A stretch of 64,000 nucleotides of DNA from Cardiocondyla obscurior (taxonomy: Eukaryota > Arthropoda > Insecta > Hymenoptera > Formicidae), in contig NC_091884.1 in assembly GCF_019399895.1 (NCBI RefSeq), positions 3,270,400 through 3,334,399 on the forward strand, in the 5' to 3' direction. This document shows positions 47,426 through 59,984 of the stretch, one piece after another. Every line of letters begins with the position of its first letter. Position 1 is the stretch's first letter. The notes under the pieces are model-generated. The model was not told where the DNA came from. It searched no databases and saw nothing but the letters and a program-made list of their open reading frames with translations. The translations under genes and the position numbers were made by a program.

Positions 47426-49582
47426 TTGATTGCCCGAAACGTTCGGAAGCAGCCCCGAGCAGTAGCAACACAGGGCTCGCGGACTTTGTTGTCCGAACCG
47501 CTCGAAAGTAGCTACGAGCCGAAAGCAACACGAGGCTCGCGTACTTTGCCGATCGGACCGCGCGGAAGTAACTCCGAGCCGAAAGCAACACGAGGCTCGC
47601 GTACTTTGCCGATCAGACCGCGCGGAAGTAACTCCGAGCCGAAAGCAACACGAGGCTCGCGTACTTTGCCGATCGGACCGCGCGGAAGTAACTCCGAGCC
47701 GAAAGCAACACGAGGCTCGCGTACTTTGCCGCTAGGACCGCGCGGAAGTAACTCCGAGCCGAAAGCAACACGAGGCTCGCGTACTTTGCCGATCGGACCG
47801 CGCGGAAGTAACTCCGAGCCGAAAGCAACACGAGGCTCGCGTACTTTGCCGATCGGACCGCGCAAAAGTAACTCCGAGCCGAAAGCAACACGAGGCTCGC
47901 GTACTTTGCCGATCGGACCGCGCGGAAGTAACTCCGAGCCGAAAGCAACACGAGGCTCGCGTACTTTGCCGCTAGGACTGCGCGGAAATAACTCCGAGCC
48001 GAAAGCAACACGAGGCTCGCGTACTTTGCCGGTCGGACCGCGCGGAAGTAACTCCGAGCCGAAAGCAACACGAGGCTCGCGTACTTTGCCGATCGGACCG
48101 CGCGGAAGTAACTCCGAGCCGAAAGCAACACGAGGCTCGCGTACTTTGCCGCTAGGACCGCGCGGAAGTAACTCCGAGCCGAAAGCAACACGAGGCTCGC
48201 GTACTTTGCCGCTAGGACCGCGCGAAAGTAACTCCGAGCCGAAAGCAACACGAGGCTCGCGTACTTTGACGGTCGGACCGCGCGGAAGTAACTCCGAGCC
48301 GAAAGCAACACGAGGCTCGCGTACTTTGCCGGTCGGACCGCGCGGAAGTAACTCCGAGCCGAAAGCAACACGAGGCTCGCGTACTTTGCCGCTAGGACCG
48401 CGCGGAAGTAACTCCGAGCCGAAAGCAACACGAGGCTCGCGTACTTTGCCGATCGGACCGCGCGGAAGTAACTCCGAGCCGAAAGCAACACGAGGCTCGC
48501 GTACTTTGCCGATCGGACCGCGCGGAAGTAACTCCGAGCCGAAAGCAACACGAGGCTCGCGTACTTTGCCGATCGGACCGCGCGGAAGTAACTCCGAGCC
48601 GAAAGCAACACGAGGCTCGCGTACTTTGCCGATCGGACCGCGCGGAAGTAACTCCGAGCCGAAAGCAACACGAGGCTCGCGTACTTTGCCGATCGGACCG
48701 CGCGGAAGTAACTCCGAGCCGAAAGCAACACGAGGCTCGCGTACTTTGCCGCTAGGACCGCGCGGAAATAACTCCGAGCCGAAAGCAACACGAGGCTCGC
48801 GTACTTTGCCGGTCGGACCGCGCGGAAGTAACTCCGAGCCGAAAGCAACACGAGGCTCGCGTACTTTGCCGCTCGGACCGCGCGGAAGTAACTCCGAGCC
48901 GAAAGCAACACGAGGCTCGCGTACTTTGCCGATCGGACCGCGCGGAAGTAACTCCGAGCCGAAAGCAACACGAGGCTCGCGTACTTTGCCGCTAGGACCG
49001 CGCGGAAATAACTCCGAGCCGAAAGCAACACGAGGCTCGCGTACTTTGCCGATCGGACCGCGCGGAAGTAACTCCGAGCCGAAAGCAACACGAGGCTCGC
49101 GTACTTTGCCGATCGGACCGCGCGGAAGTAACTCCGAGCCGAAAGCAACACGAGGCTCGCGTACTTTGCCGATCGGACCGCGCGGAAGTAACTCCGAGCC
49201 GAAAGCAACACGAGGCTCGCGTACTTTGCCGCTAGGACTGCGCGGAAATAACTCCGAGCCGAAAGCAACACGAGGCTCGCGTACTTTGCCGATCGGACCG
49301 CGCGGAAGTAACTCCGAGCCGAAAGCAACACGAGGCTCGCGTACTTTGCCGATCGGACCGCGCGGAAGTAACTCCGAGCCGAAAGCAACACGAGGCTCGC
49401 GTACTTTGCCGATCGGACCGCGCGGAAGTAACTCCGAGCCGAAAGCAACACGAGGCTCGCGTACTTTGTCGCTAGGACCGCGCGGAAGTAACTCCGAGCC
49501 GAAAGCAACACGAGGCTCGCGTACTTTGACGGTCGGACCGCTCGGAAGTAACTACGTGCAGAAAGCAACACAAAACTCGTAA
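47426..49582 (+). repeat. Unit 71, longest unit (34 monomers, 2,157 bp)
   Basis: This is the longest run of monomers between two linkers, with no length defect: 2,157 bp is exactly 34 monomers. Its first seven monomers match those of unit 83, including 'gatcagacc' second and 'cgcaaaagta' at 47,861. Blocks of three type A monomers followed by a 'gctagg' monomer recur inside it, as they do at unit ends. Confidence 0.9.
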
Positions 49583-49753
49583 ACTTAGCCGCTCGTCGGC
49601 CGAAATTACGAAGAGCTCAAGAAAATAACACGAGATTTAAGAACATAGCCGATCGCCAGCAGAGAGCTCGAAAAAACAGCACAAAACGCGAAAATTTAAC
49701 TTTTACGAGAAAATAGCTAAGATAGCTTAAAAAACAATACGGAGAACAAAAAG

Positions 49754-51127
49754 TTGATTGCCCGAAACGTTCGGAAGCAGCCCCGAGCAGTAGCAACACA
49801 GGGCTCGCGGACTTTGTTGTCCGAACCGCTCGAAAGTAGCTACGAGCCGAAAGCAACACGAGGCTCGCGTACTTTGCCGATCGGACCGCGCGGAAGTAAC
49901 TCCGAGCCGAAAGCAACACGAGGCTCGCGTACTTTGCCGATCGAACCGCGCGGAAGTAACTCCGAGCCGAAAGCAACACGAGGCTCGCGTACTTTCGGTC
50001 GGACCGCGCGGAAGTAACTCCGAGCCGAAAGCAACACGAGGCTCGCGTACTTTGCCGCTAGGACCGCGCGGAAGTAACTCCGAGCCGAAAGCAACACGAG
50101 GCTCGCGTACTTTGCCGATCGGACCGCGCGGAAGTAACTCGGAGCCGAAAGCAACACGAGGCTCGCGTACTTTGCCGATCGGACCGCGCGGAAGTAACTC
50201 CGAGCCGAAAGCAACACGAGGCTCGCGTACTTTGCCGATCGGACCGCGCGGAAGTAACTCCGAGCCGAAAGCAACACGAGGCTCGCGTACTTTGCCGCTA
50301 GGACCGCGCGGAAGTAACTCCGAGCCGAAAGCAACACGAGGCTCGCGTACTTTGCCGTCGGACCGCGCGGAAGTAACTCCGAGCCGAAAGCAACACGAGG
50401 CTCGCGTACTTTGCCGCTAGGACCGCGCGGAAGTAACTCCGAGCCGAAAGCAACACGAGGCTCGCGTACTTTGCCGATCGGACCGCGCGGAAGTAACTCC
50501 GAGCCGAAAGCAACACGAGGCTCGCGTACTTTGCCGATCGGACCGCGCGGAAGTAACTCCGAGCCGAAAGCAACACGAGGCTCGCGTACTTTGCCGCCGG
50601 GACCGCGCGGAAGTAACTCCGAGCCGAAAGCAACACGAGGCTCGCGTACTTTGCCGCTAGGACCGCGCGGAAGTAACTACGTGCAGAAAGCAACACGAGG
50701 CTCGCGTACTTTGCCGATCGGACCGCGCGGAAGTAACTCCGAGCCGAAAGCAACACGAGGCTCGCGTACTTTGCCGATCGGACCGCGCGGAAGTAACTCC
50801 GAGCCGAAAGCAACACGAGGCTCGCGTACTTTGCCGATCGAACCGCGCGGAAGTAACTCCGAGCCGAAAGCAACACGAGGCTCGCGTACTTTGCCGCTAG
50901 GACCGCGCGGAAGTAACTCCGAGCCGAAAGCAACACGAGGCTCGCGTACTTTGCCGATCGGACCGCGCGGAAGTAACTCCGAGCCGAAAGCAACACGAGG
51001 CTCGCGTACTTTGTCGCTAGGACCGCGCGGAAGTAACTCCGAGCCGAAAGCAACACGAGGCTCGCGTACTTTGACGGTCGGACCGCTCGGAAGTAACTAC
51101 GTGCAGAAAGCAACACAAAACTCGTAA
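49754..51127 (+). repeat. Unit 72 (21 monomers, 3 bp lost), second fused unit
   Basis: At 50,681-50,703 a monomer ends 'cgcggaagta', then reads 'actacgtgcagaaagcaa' as in E1, then returns to 'cacgaggctcgcg'. This is the same kind of scar as in unit 66. Deletions are 2 bp at 'actttcggtcgg' near 49,993 and 1 bp at 'gccgtcgg' at 50,354. Private variants are 'ctcggagccg' near 50,139 and 'gccgccggga' near 50,594. Confidence 0.88.
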
Positions 51128-51298
51128 ACTTAGCCGCTCGTCGGCCGAAATTACGAAGAGCTCAAGAAAATAACACGAGATTTAAGAACATAGCCGATCG
51201 CCAGCAGAGAGCTCGAAAAAACAGCACAAAACGCGAAAATTTAACTTTTACGAGAAAATAGCTAAGATAGCTTAAAAAACAATACGGAGAACAAAAAG

Positions 51299-52135
51299 TT
51301 GATTGCCCGAAACGTTCGGAAGCAGCCCCGAGCAGTAGCAACACAGGGCTCGCGGACTTTGTTGTCCGAACCGCTCGAAAGTAGCTACGAGCCGAAAGCA
51401 ACACGAGGCTCGCGTACTTTGCCGATCGGACCGCGCGGAAGTAACTCCGAGCCGAAAGCAACACGAGGCTCGCGTACTTTGCCGATCAGACCGCGCGGAA
51501 GTAACTCCGAGCCGAAAGCAACACGAGGCTCGCGTACTTTGCCGATCGGACCGCGCGGAAGTAACTCCGAGCCGAAAGCAACACGAGGCTCGCGTACTTT
51601 GCCGATCGGACCGCGCGGAAGTAACTCCGAGCCGAAAGCAACACGAGGCTCGCGTACTTTGCCGCTAGGACCGCGCGGAAGTAACTCCGAGCCGAAAGCA
51701 ACACGAGGCTCGCGTACTTTGCCGGTCGAACCGCGCGGAAGTAACTCCGAGCCGAAAGCAACACGAGGCTCGCGTACTTTGCCGGTCGGACCGCGCGGAA
51801 GTAACTCCGAGCCGAAAGCAACACGAGGCTCGCGTACTTTGCCGCTAGGACCGCGCGGAAGTAACTCCGAGCCGAAAGCAACACGAGGCTCGCGTACTTT
51901 GCCGATCGGACCGCGCGGAAGTAACTCCGAGCCGAAAGCAACACGAGGCTCGCGTACTTTGCCGATCGGACCGCGCGGAAGTAACTCCGAGCCGAAAGCA
52001 ACACGAGGCTCGCGTACTTTGTCGCTAGGACCGCGCGGAAGTAACTCCGAGCCGAAAGCAACACGAGGCTCGCGTACTTTGACGGTCGGACCGCTCGGAA
52101 GTAACTACGTGCAGAAAGCAACACAAAACTCGTAA
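51299..52135 (+). repeat. Unit 73 (12 monomers)
   Basis: An intact 837-bp body with 'gatcagacc' at the second monomer. It holds two 'ggtcg' monomers, one as 'ggtcgaacc' near 51,725. The end signature is shortened to two type A monomers before 'gtcgctagg'. Confidence 0.9.
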
Positions 52136-52304
52136 ACTTAGCCGCTCGTCGGCCGAAATTACGAAGAGCTCAAGAAAATAACACGAGATTTAAGAACATA
52201 GCCGATCGCCAGCAGAGAGCTCGAAAAAACAGCACAAAACGCGAAAATTTAACTTTTACGAGAAAATAGCTAAGATAGCTTAAAAACAATACGGAGAACA
52301 AAAG

Positions 52305-53561
52305 TTGATTGCCCGAAACGTCCGGAAGCAGCCCCGAGCAGTAGCAACACAGGGCTCGCGGACTTTGTTGTCCGAACCGCTCGAAAGTAGCTACGAGCCG
52401 AAAGCAACACGAGGCTCGCGTACTTTGCCGATCGGACCGCGCGGAAGTAACTCCGAGCCGAAAGCAACACGAGGCTCGCGTACTTTGCCGATCAGACCGC
52501 GCGGAAGTAACTCCGAGCCGAAAGCAACACGAGGCTCGCGTACTTTGCCGATCGGACCGCGCGGAAGTAACTCCGAGCCGAAAGCAACACGAGGCTCGCG
52601 TACTTTGCCGATCGGACCGCGCGGAAGTAACTCCGAGCCGAAAGCAACACGAGGCTCGCGTACTTTGCCGATCGGACCGCGCGGAAGTAACTCCGAGCCG
52701 AAAGCAACACGAGGCTCGCGTACTTTGCCGATCGGACCGCGCGGAAGTAACTCCGAGCCGAAAGCAACACGAGGCTCGCGTACTTTGCCGGTCGGACCGC
52801 GCGGAAGTAACTCCGAGCCGAAAGCAACACGAGGCTCGCGTACTTTGCCGCTAGGACCGCGCGGAAATAACTCCGAGCCGAAAGCAACACGAGGCTCGCG
52901 TACTTTGCCGATCGGACCGCGCGGAAGTAACTCCGAGCCGAAAGCAACACGAGGCTCGCGTACTTTGCCGATCGGACCGCGCGGAAGTAACTCCGAGCCG
53001 AAAGCAACACGAGGCTCGCGTACTTTGCCGATCGGACCGCGCGGAAGTAACTCCGAGCCGAAAGCAACACGAGGCTCGCGTACTTTGTCGCTAGGACCGC
53101 GCGGAAGTAACTCCGAGCCGAAAGCAACACGAGGCTCGCGTACTTTGACGGTCGGACCGCGCGGAAGTAACTCCGAGCCGAAAGCAACACGAGGCTCGCG
53201 TACTTTGCCGCTAGGACTGCGCGGAAATAACTCCGAGCCAAAAGCAACACGAGGCTCGCGTACTTTGCCGATCGGACCGCGCGGAAGTAACTCCGAGCCG
53301 AAAGCAACACGAGGCTCGCGTACTTTGCCGATCGGACCGCGCGGAAGTAACTCCGAGCCGAAAGCAACACGAGGCTCGCGTACTTTGCCGATCGGACCGC
53401 GCGGAAGTAACTCCGAGCCGAAAGCAACACGAGGCTCGCGTACTTTGTCGCTAGGACCGCGCGGAAGTAACTCCGAGCCGAAAGCAACACGAGGCTCGCG
53501 TACTTTGACGGTCGGACCGCTCGGAAGTAACTACGTGCAGAAAGCAACACAAAACTCGTAA
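52305..53561 (+). repeat. Unit 74 (19 monomers) with a 360-bp internal duplication
   Basis: The six-monomer cassette of a 'gctagg' monomer with 'cgcggaaata', three type A monomers, 'gtcgctagg' and 'gacggtcgg' starts near 52,847 and again 360 bp later near 53,207. The first copy ends in an ordinary 'accgcgcgg' rather than the terminal 'accgctcgg'. The second is followed by E1. Confidence 0.9.
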
Positions 53562-53733
53562 ACTTAGCCGCTCGTCGGCCGAAATTACGAAGAGCTCAAG
53601 AAAATAACACGAGATTTAAGAACATAGCCGATCGCCAGCAGAGAGCTCGAAAAAACAGCACAAAACGCGAAAATTTAACTTTTACGAGAAAATAGCTAAG
53701 ATAGCTTAAAAAAACATTACGGAGAAAAAAAAG

Positions 53734-55289
53734 TTGATTGCCCGAAACGTTCGGAAGCAGCTTCGAGCAGTAGCAACACAGGGCTCGCGGACTTTGTTGT
53801 CCGAACCGCTCGAAAGTAGCTACGAGCCGAAAGCAACACGAGGCTCGCGTACTTTGCCGATCGGACCGCGCGGAAGTAACTCCGAGCCGAAAGCAACACG
53901 AGGCTCGCGTACTTTGCCGATCGAACCGCGCGGAAGTAACTCCGAGCCGAAAGCAACACGAGGCTCGCGTACTTTGCCGATCGGACCGCGCGGAAGTAAC
54001 TCCGAGCCGAAAGCAACACGAGGCTCGCGTACTTTGCCGATCGGACCGCGCGGAAGTAACTCCGAGCCGAAAGCAACACGAGGCTCGCGTACTTTGCCGC
54101 TAGGACCGCGCGGAAGTAACTCCGAGCCGAAAGCAACACGAGGCTCGCGTACTTTGCCGATCGGACCGCGCGGAAGTAACTCCGAGCCGAAAGCAACACG
54201 AGGCTCGCGTACTTTGCCGGTCGGACCGCGCGGAAGTAACTCCGAGCCGAAAGCAACACGAGGCTCGCGTACTTTGCCGCTAGGACCGCGCGGAAATAAC
54301 TCCGAGCCGAAAGCAACACGAGGCTCGCGTACTTTGACGGTCGGACCGCGCGGAAGTAACTCCGAGCCGAAAGCAACACGAGGCTCGCGTACTTTGCCGC
54401 TCGGACCGCGCGGAAGTAACTCCGAGCCGAAAGCAACACGAGGCTCGCGTACTTTGCCGCTAGGACCGCGCGGAAGTAACTCCGAGCCGAAAGCAACACG
54501 AGGCTCGCGTACTTTGCCGATCGGACCGCGCGGAAGTAACTCCGAGCCGAAAGCAACACGAGGCTCGCGTACTTTGCCGATCGGACCGCGCGGAAGTAAC
54601 TCCGAGCCGAAAGCAACACGAGGCTCGCGTACTTTGCCGATCGGACCGCGCGGAAGTAACTCCGAGCCGAAAGCAACACGAGGCTCGCGTACTTTGCCGC
54701 TAGGACCGCGCGGAAGTAACTCCGAGCCGAAAGCAACACGAGGCTCGCGTACTTTGCCGATCGGACCGCGCGGAAGTAACTCCGAGCCGAAAGCAACACG
54801 AGGCTCGCGTACTTTGCCGCTAGGACTGCGCGGAAATAACTCCGAGCCAAAGCAACACGAGGCTCGCGTACTTTGCCGATCGGACCGCGCGGAAGTAACT
54901 CCGAGCCGAAAGCAACACGAGGCTCGCGTACTTTGCCGATCGGACCGCGCGGAAGTAACTCCGAGCCGAAAGCAACACGAGGCTCGCGTACTTTGCCGAT
55001 CGGACCGCGCGGAAGTAACTCCGAGCCGAAAGCAACACGAGGCTCGCGTACTTTGCCGATCGGACCGCGCGGAAGTAACTCCGAGCCGAAAGCAACACGA
55101 GGCTCGCGTACTTTGCCGATCGGACCGCGCGGAAGTAACTCCGAGCCGAAAGCAACACGAGGCTCGCGTACTTTGTCGCTAGGACCGCGCGGAAGTAACT
55201 CCGAGCCGAAAGCAACACGAGGCTCGCGTACTTTGACGGTCGGACCGCTCGGAAGTAACTACGTGCAGAAAGCAACACAAAACTCGTAA
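53734..55289 (+). repeat. Unit 75 (24 monomers, 1 bp lost)
   Basis: One base is missing in 'gagccaaagcaac' near 54,848, in a 'gctaggactg'/'cgcggaaata' monomer; the same defect in the same kind of monomer occurs in unit 83. The preceding E4 has 'acggagaaaaaaaagttg'. The end signature is extended to five type A monomers before 'gtcgctagg'. Confidence 0.88.
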
Positions 55290-55460
55290 ACTTAGCCGCT
55301 CGTCGGCCGAAATTACGAAGAGCTCAAGAAAATAACACGAGATTTAAGAACATAGCCGATCGCCAGCAGAGAGCTTGAAAAAACAGCACAAAACGCGAAA
55401 ATTTAACTTTTACGAGAAAATAGCTAAGATAGCTTAAAAAACAATACGGAGAACAAAAAG

Positions 55461-56283
55461 TTGATTGCCCGAAACGTTCGGAAGCAGCCCCGAGCAGTAG
55501 CAACACAGGGCTCGCGGACTTTGTTGTCCGAACCGCTCGAAAGTAGCTACGAGCCGAAAGCAACACGAGGCTCGCGTACTTTGCCGATCGGACCGCGCGG
55601 AAGTAACTCCGAGCCGAAAGCAACACGAGGCTCGCGTACTTTGCCGATCGAACCGCGCGGAAGTAACTCCGAGCCGAAAGCAACACGAGGCTCGCGTACT
55701 TTGTCGCTAGGACCGCGCGGAAGTAACTCCGAGCCGAAAGCAACACGAGGCTCGCGTACTTTGACGGTCGAACCGCTCGGAAGTAACTACGTGCAGAAAG
55801 CAACACAAAACTCGTAAACTTAGCCGCTCGTCGGCCGAAATTACGAAGAGCTCAAGAAAATAACACGAGATTTAAGAACATAGCCGATCGCCAGCAGAGA
55901 GCTCGAAAAAACAGCACAAAACGCGAAAATTTAACTTTTACGAGAAAATAGCTAAGATAGCTTAAAAAACATTACGGAGAACAAAAGTTGATTGCCCGAA
56001 ACGTTCAAAGCAGCTTCGAGCAGTAGCAACACAGGGCTCGCGGACTTTGTTGTCCGAACCGCTCGAAAGTAGCTACGAGCCGAAAGCAACACGAGGCTCG
56101 CGTACTTTGCCGATCGGACCGCGCGGAAGTAACTCCGAGCCGAAAGCAACACGAGGCTCGCGTACTTTGTCGCTAGGACCGCGCGGAAGTAACTCCGAGC
56201 CGAAAGCAACACGAGGCTCGCGTACTTTGACGGTCGGACCGCTCGGAAGTAACTACGTGCAGAAAGCAACACAAAACTCGTAA
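55461..56283 (+). repeat. Units 76-77, fourth 4+3 monomer pair
   Basis: Bodies are 55461-55817 and 55988-56283. T of unit 76 has 'gacggtcgaacc' as in units 67 and 80. Unit 77 is 1 bp short in E4/E5 ('cgttcaaagcagcttcg'). Confidence 0.9.
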
Positions 56284-56452
56284 ACTTAGCCGCTCGTCGG
56301 CCGAAATTACGAAGAGCTCAAGAAAATAACACGAGATTTAAGAACATAGCCGATCGCCAGCAGAGAGCTCGAAAAAACAGCACAAAACGCGAAAATTTAA
56401 CTTTTACGAGAAAATAGCTAAGATAGCTTAAAAACAATACGGAGAACAAAAG

Positions 56453-58086
56453 TTGATTGCCCGAAACGTTCGGAAGCAGCTCCGAGCAGTAGCAACACAG
56501 GGCTCGCGGACTTTGTTGTCCGAACCGCTCGAAAGTAGCTACGAGCCGAAAGCAACACGAGGCTCGCGTACTTTGCCGATCGGACCGCGCGGAAGTAACT
56601 CCGAGCCGAAAGCAACACGAGGCTCGCGTACTTTGCCGATCGGACCGCGCGGAAGTAACTCCGAGCCGAAAGCAACACGAGGCTCGCGTACTTTGCCGTC
56701 GGACCGCGCGGAAGTAACTCCGAGCCGAAAGCAACACGAGGCTCGCGTACTTTGCCGCTCGGACCGCGCGGAAGTAACTCCGAGCCGAAAGCAACACGAG
56801 GCTCGCGTACTTTGCCGATCGGACCGCGCGGAAGTAACTCCGAGCCGAAAGCAACACGAGGCTCGCGTACTTTGCCGCTAGGACCGCGCGGAAGTAACTC
56901 CGAGCCGAAAGCAACACGAGGCTCGCGTACTTTGCCGCTCGGACCGCGCGGAAGTAACTCCGAGCCGAAAGCAACACGAGGCTCGCGTACTTTGCCGATC
57001 GGACCGCGCGGAAGTAACTCCGAGCCGAAAGCAACACGAGGCTCGCGTACTTTGCCGGTCGGACCGCGCGGAAGTAACTCCGAGCCGAAAGCAACACGAG
57101 GCTCGCGTACTTTGCCGCTAGGACCGCGCGGAAATAACTCCGAGCCAAAAGCAACACGAGGCTCGCGTACTTTGCCGATCGGACCGCGCGGAAGTAACTC
57201 CGAGCCGAAAGCAACACGAGGCTCGCGTACTTTGCCGATCGGACCGCGCGGAAGTAACTCCGAGCCGAAAGCAACACGAGGCTCGCGTACTTTGCCGATC
57301 GGACCGCGCGGAAGTAACTCCGAGCCGAAAGCAACACGAGGCTCGCGTACTTTGCCGTCGGACCGCGCGGAAGTAACTCCGAGCCGAAAGCAACACGAGG
57401 CTCGCGTACTTTGCCGCTAGGACCGCGCGGAAATAACTCCGAGCCGAAAGCAACACGAGGCTCGCGTACTTTGCCGATCGGACCGCGCGGAAGTAACTCC
57501 GAGCCGAAAGCAACACGAGGCTCGCGTACTTTGCCGATCGGACCGCGCGGAAGTAACTCCGAGCCGAAAGCAACACGAGGCTCGCGTACTTTGCCGATCG
57601 GACCGCGCGGAAGTAACTCCGAGCCGAAAGCAACACGAGGCTCGCGTACTTTGCCGCTAGGACCGCGCGGAAATAACTCCGAGCCGAAAGCAACACGAGG
57701 CTCGCGTACTTTGCCGATCGGACCGCGCGGAAGTAACTCCGAGCCGAGAAGCTAACTCCGAGCCAAAAGCAACACGAGGCTCGCGTACTTTGCCGATCGG
57801 ACCGCGCGGAAGTAACTCCGAGCCGAAAGCAACACGAGGCTCGCGTACTTTGCCGATCGGACCGCGCGGAAGTAACTCCGAGCCGAAAGCAACACGAGGC
57901 TCGCGTACTTTGCCGATCGGACCGCGCGGAAGTAACTCCGAGCCGAAAGCAACACGAGGCTCGCGTACTTTGTCGCTAGGACCGCGCGGAAGTAACTCCG
58001 AGCCGAAAGCAACACGAGGCTCGCGTACTTTGACGGTCGGACCGCTCGGAAGTAACTACGTGCAGAAAGCAACACAAAACTCGTAA
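56453..58086 (+). repeat. Unit 78 (25 monomers plus a 19-bp partial duplication)
   Basis: Near 57,738-57,770 the monomer start is present twice: 'actccgagccgagaagcta' is followed by another 'actccgagcc'. This adds 19 bp out of phase with the 60-bp ladder. Two 'gccgtcgg' single-base deletions lie at about 56,695 and 57,354. The length fits 25 monomers plus 19 minus 2. Confidence 0.88.
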
Positions 58087-58256
58087 ACTTAGCCGCTCGT
58101 CGGCCGAAATTACGAAGAGCTCAAGAAAATAACACGAGATTTAAGAACATAGCCGATCGCCAGCAGAGAGCTCGAAAAACAGCACAAAACGCGAAAATTT
58201 AACTTTTACGAGAAAATAGCTAAGATAGCTTAAAAAACAATACGGAGAACAAAAAG

Positions 58257-59812
58257 TTGATTGCCCGAAACGTTCGGAAGCAGCCCCGAGCAGTAGCAAC
58301 ACAGGGCTCGCGGACTTTGTTGTCCGAACCGCTCGAAAGTAGCTACGAGCCGAAAGCAACACGAGGCTCGCGTACTTTGCCGATCGGACCGCGCGGAAGT
58401 AACTCCGAGCCGAAAGCAACACGAGGCTCGCGTACTTTGCCGATCGAACCGCGCGGAAGTAACTCCGAGCCGAAAGCAACACGAGGCTCGCGTACTTTGC
58501 CGATCGGACCGCGCGGAAGTAACTCCGAGCCGAAAGCAACACGAGGCTCGCGTACTTTGCCGATCGGACCGCGCGGAAGTAACTCCGAGCCGAAAGCAAC
58601 ACGAGGCTCGCGTACTTTGCCGCTAGGACCGCGCGGAAGTAACTCCGAGCCGAAAGCAACACGAGGCTCGCGTACTTTGCCGTCGGACCGCGCGGAAGTA
58701 ACTCCGAGCCGAAAGCAACACGAGGCTCGCGTACTTTGCCGATCGGACCGCGCGGAAGTAACTCCGAGCCGAAAGCAACACGAGGCTCGCGTACTTTGCC
58801 GCTAGGACTGCGCGGAAATAACTCCGAGCCAAAAGCAACACGAGGCTCGCGTACTTTGACGGTCGGACCGCTCGGAAGTAACTCCGAGCCGAAACAAACA
58901 CGAGGCTCGCGTACTTTGTCGGTCGGACCGCGCGGAAGTAACTCCGAGCCGAAAGCAACACGAGGCTCGCGTACTTTGCCGCTAGGACTGCGCGGAAATA
59001 ACTCCGAGCCAAAAGCAACACGAGGCTCGCGTACTTTGCCGATCGGACCGCGCGGAAGTAACTCCGAGCCGAAAGCAACACGAGGCTCGCGTACTTTGCC
59101 GATCGGACCGCGCGGAAGTAACTCCGAGCCGAAAGCAACACGAGGCTCGCGTACTTTGCCGATCGGACCGCGCGGAAGTAACTCCGAGCCGAAAGCAACA
59201 CGAGGCTCGCGTACTTTGCCGCTAGGACCGCGCGGAAGTAACTCCGAGCCGAAAGCAACACGAGGCTCGCGTACTTTGCCGATCGGACCGCGCGGAAGTA
59301 ACTCCGAGCCGAAAGCAACACGAGGCTCGCGTACTTTGCCGCTAGGACCGCGCGGAAGTAACTCCGAGCCAAAAGCAACACGAGGCTCGCGTACTTTGCC
59401 GATCGGACCGCGCGGAAGTAACTCCGAGCCGAAAGCAACACGAGGCTCGCGTACTTTGCCGATCGGACCGCGCGGAAGTAACTCCGAGCCGAAAGCAACA
59501 CGAGGCTCGCGTACTTTGCCGATCGGACCGCGCGGAAGTAACTCCGAGCCGAAAGCAACACGAGGCTCGCGTACTTTGCCGATCGGACCGCGCGGAAGTA
59601 ACTCCGAGCCGAAAGCAACACGAGGCTCGCGTACTTTGCCGATCGGACCGCGCGGAAGTAACTCCGAGCCGAAAGCAACACGAGGCTCGCGTACTTTGTC
59701 GCTAGGACCGCGCGGAAGTAACTCCGAGCCGAAAGCAACACGAGGCTCGCGTACTTTGACGGTCGGACCGCTCGGAAGTAACTACGTGCAGAAAGCAACA
59801 CAAAACTCGTAA
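58257..59812 (+). repeat. Unit 79 (24 monomers, 1 bp lost)
   Basis: A 'gccgtcgg' deletion lies at 58,679. An internal T-like monomer ('accgctcggaagta' followed by 'actccgagcc') lies near 58,868, and the next monomer has a private 'gaaacaaacacg'. The cassette matches unit 69. The end signature is extended to five type A monomers before 'gtcgctagg'. Confidence 0.88.
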
Positions 59813-59984
59813 ACTTAGCCGCTCGTCGGCCGAAATTACGAAGAGCTCAAGAAAATAACACGAAATTTAAGAACATAGCCGATCGCCAGCAGAGAGCTTG
59901 AAAAAACAGCACAAAACGCGAAAATTTAACTTTTACGAGAAAATAGCTAAGATAGCTTAAAAAAACAATACGGAGAACAAAAAG

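Noticed and set aside
47426..49582. Possible large repetitive protein of 718 residues with a 20-residue repeat (similar ones in most units)
   Set aside because: The frame is open only because the monomer lacks a stop in five of six frames. It starts at TTG inside a linker monomer and ends at every linker, related units carry frame-breaking indels, and minus-strand frames over the same bases are equally long.
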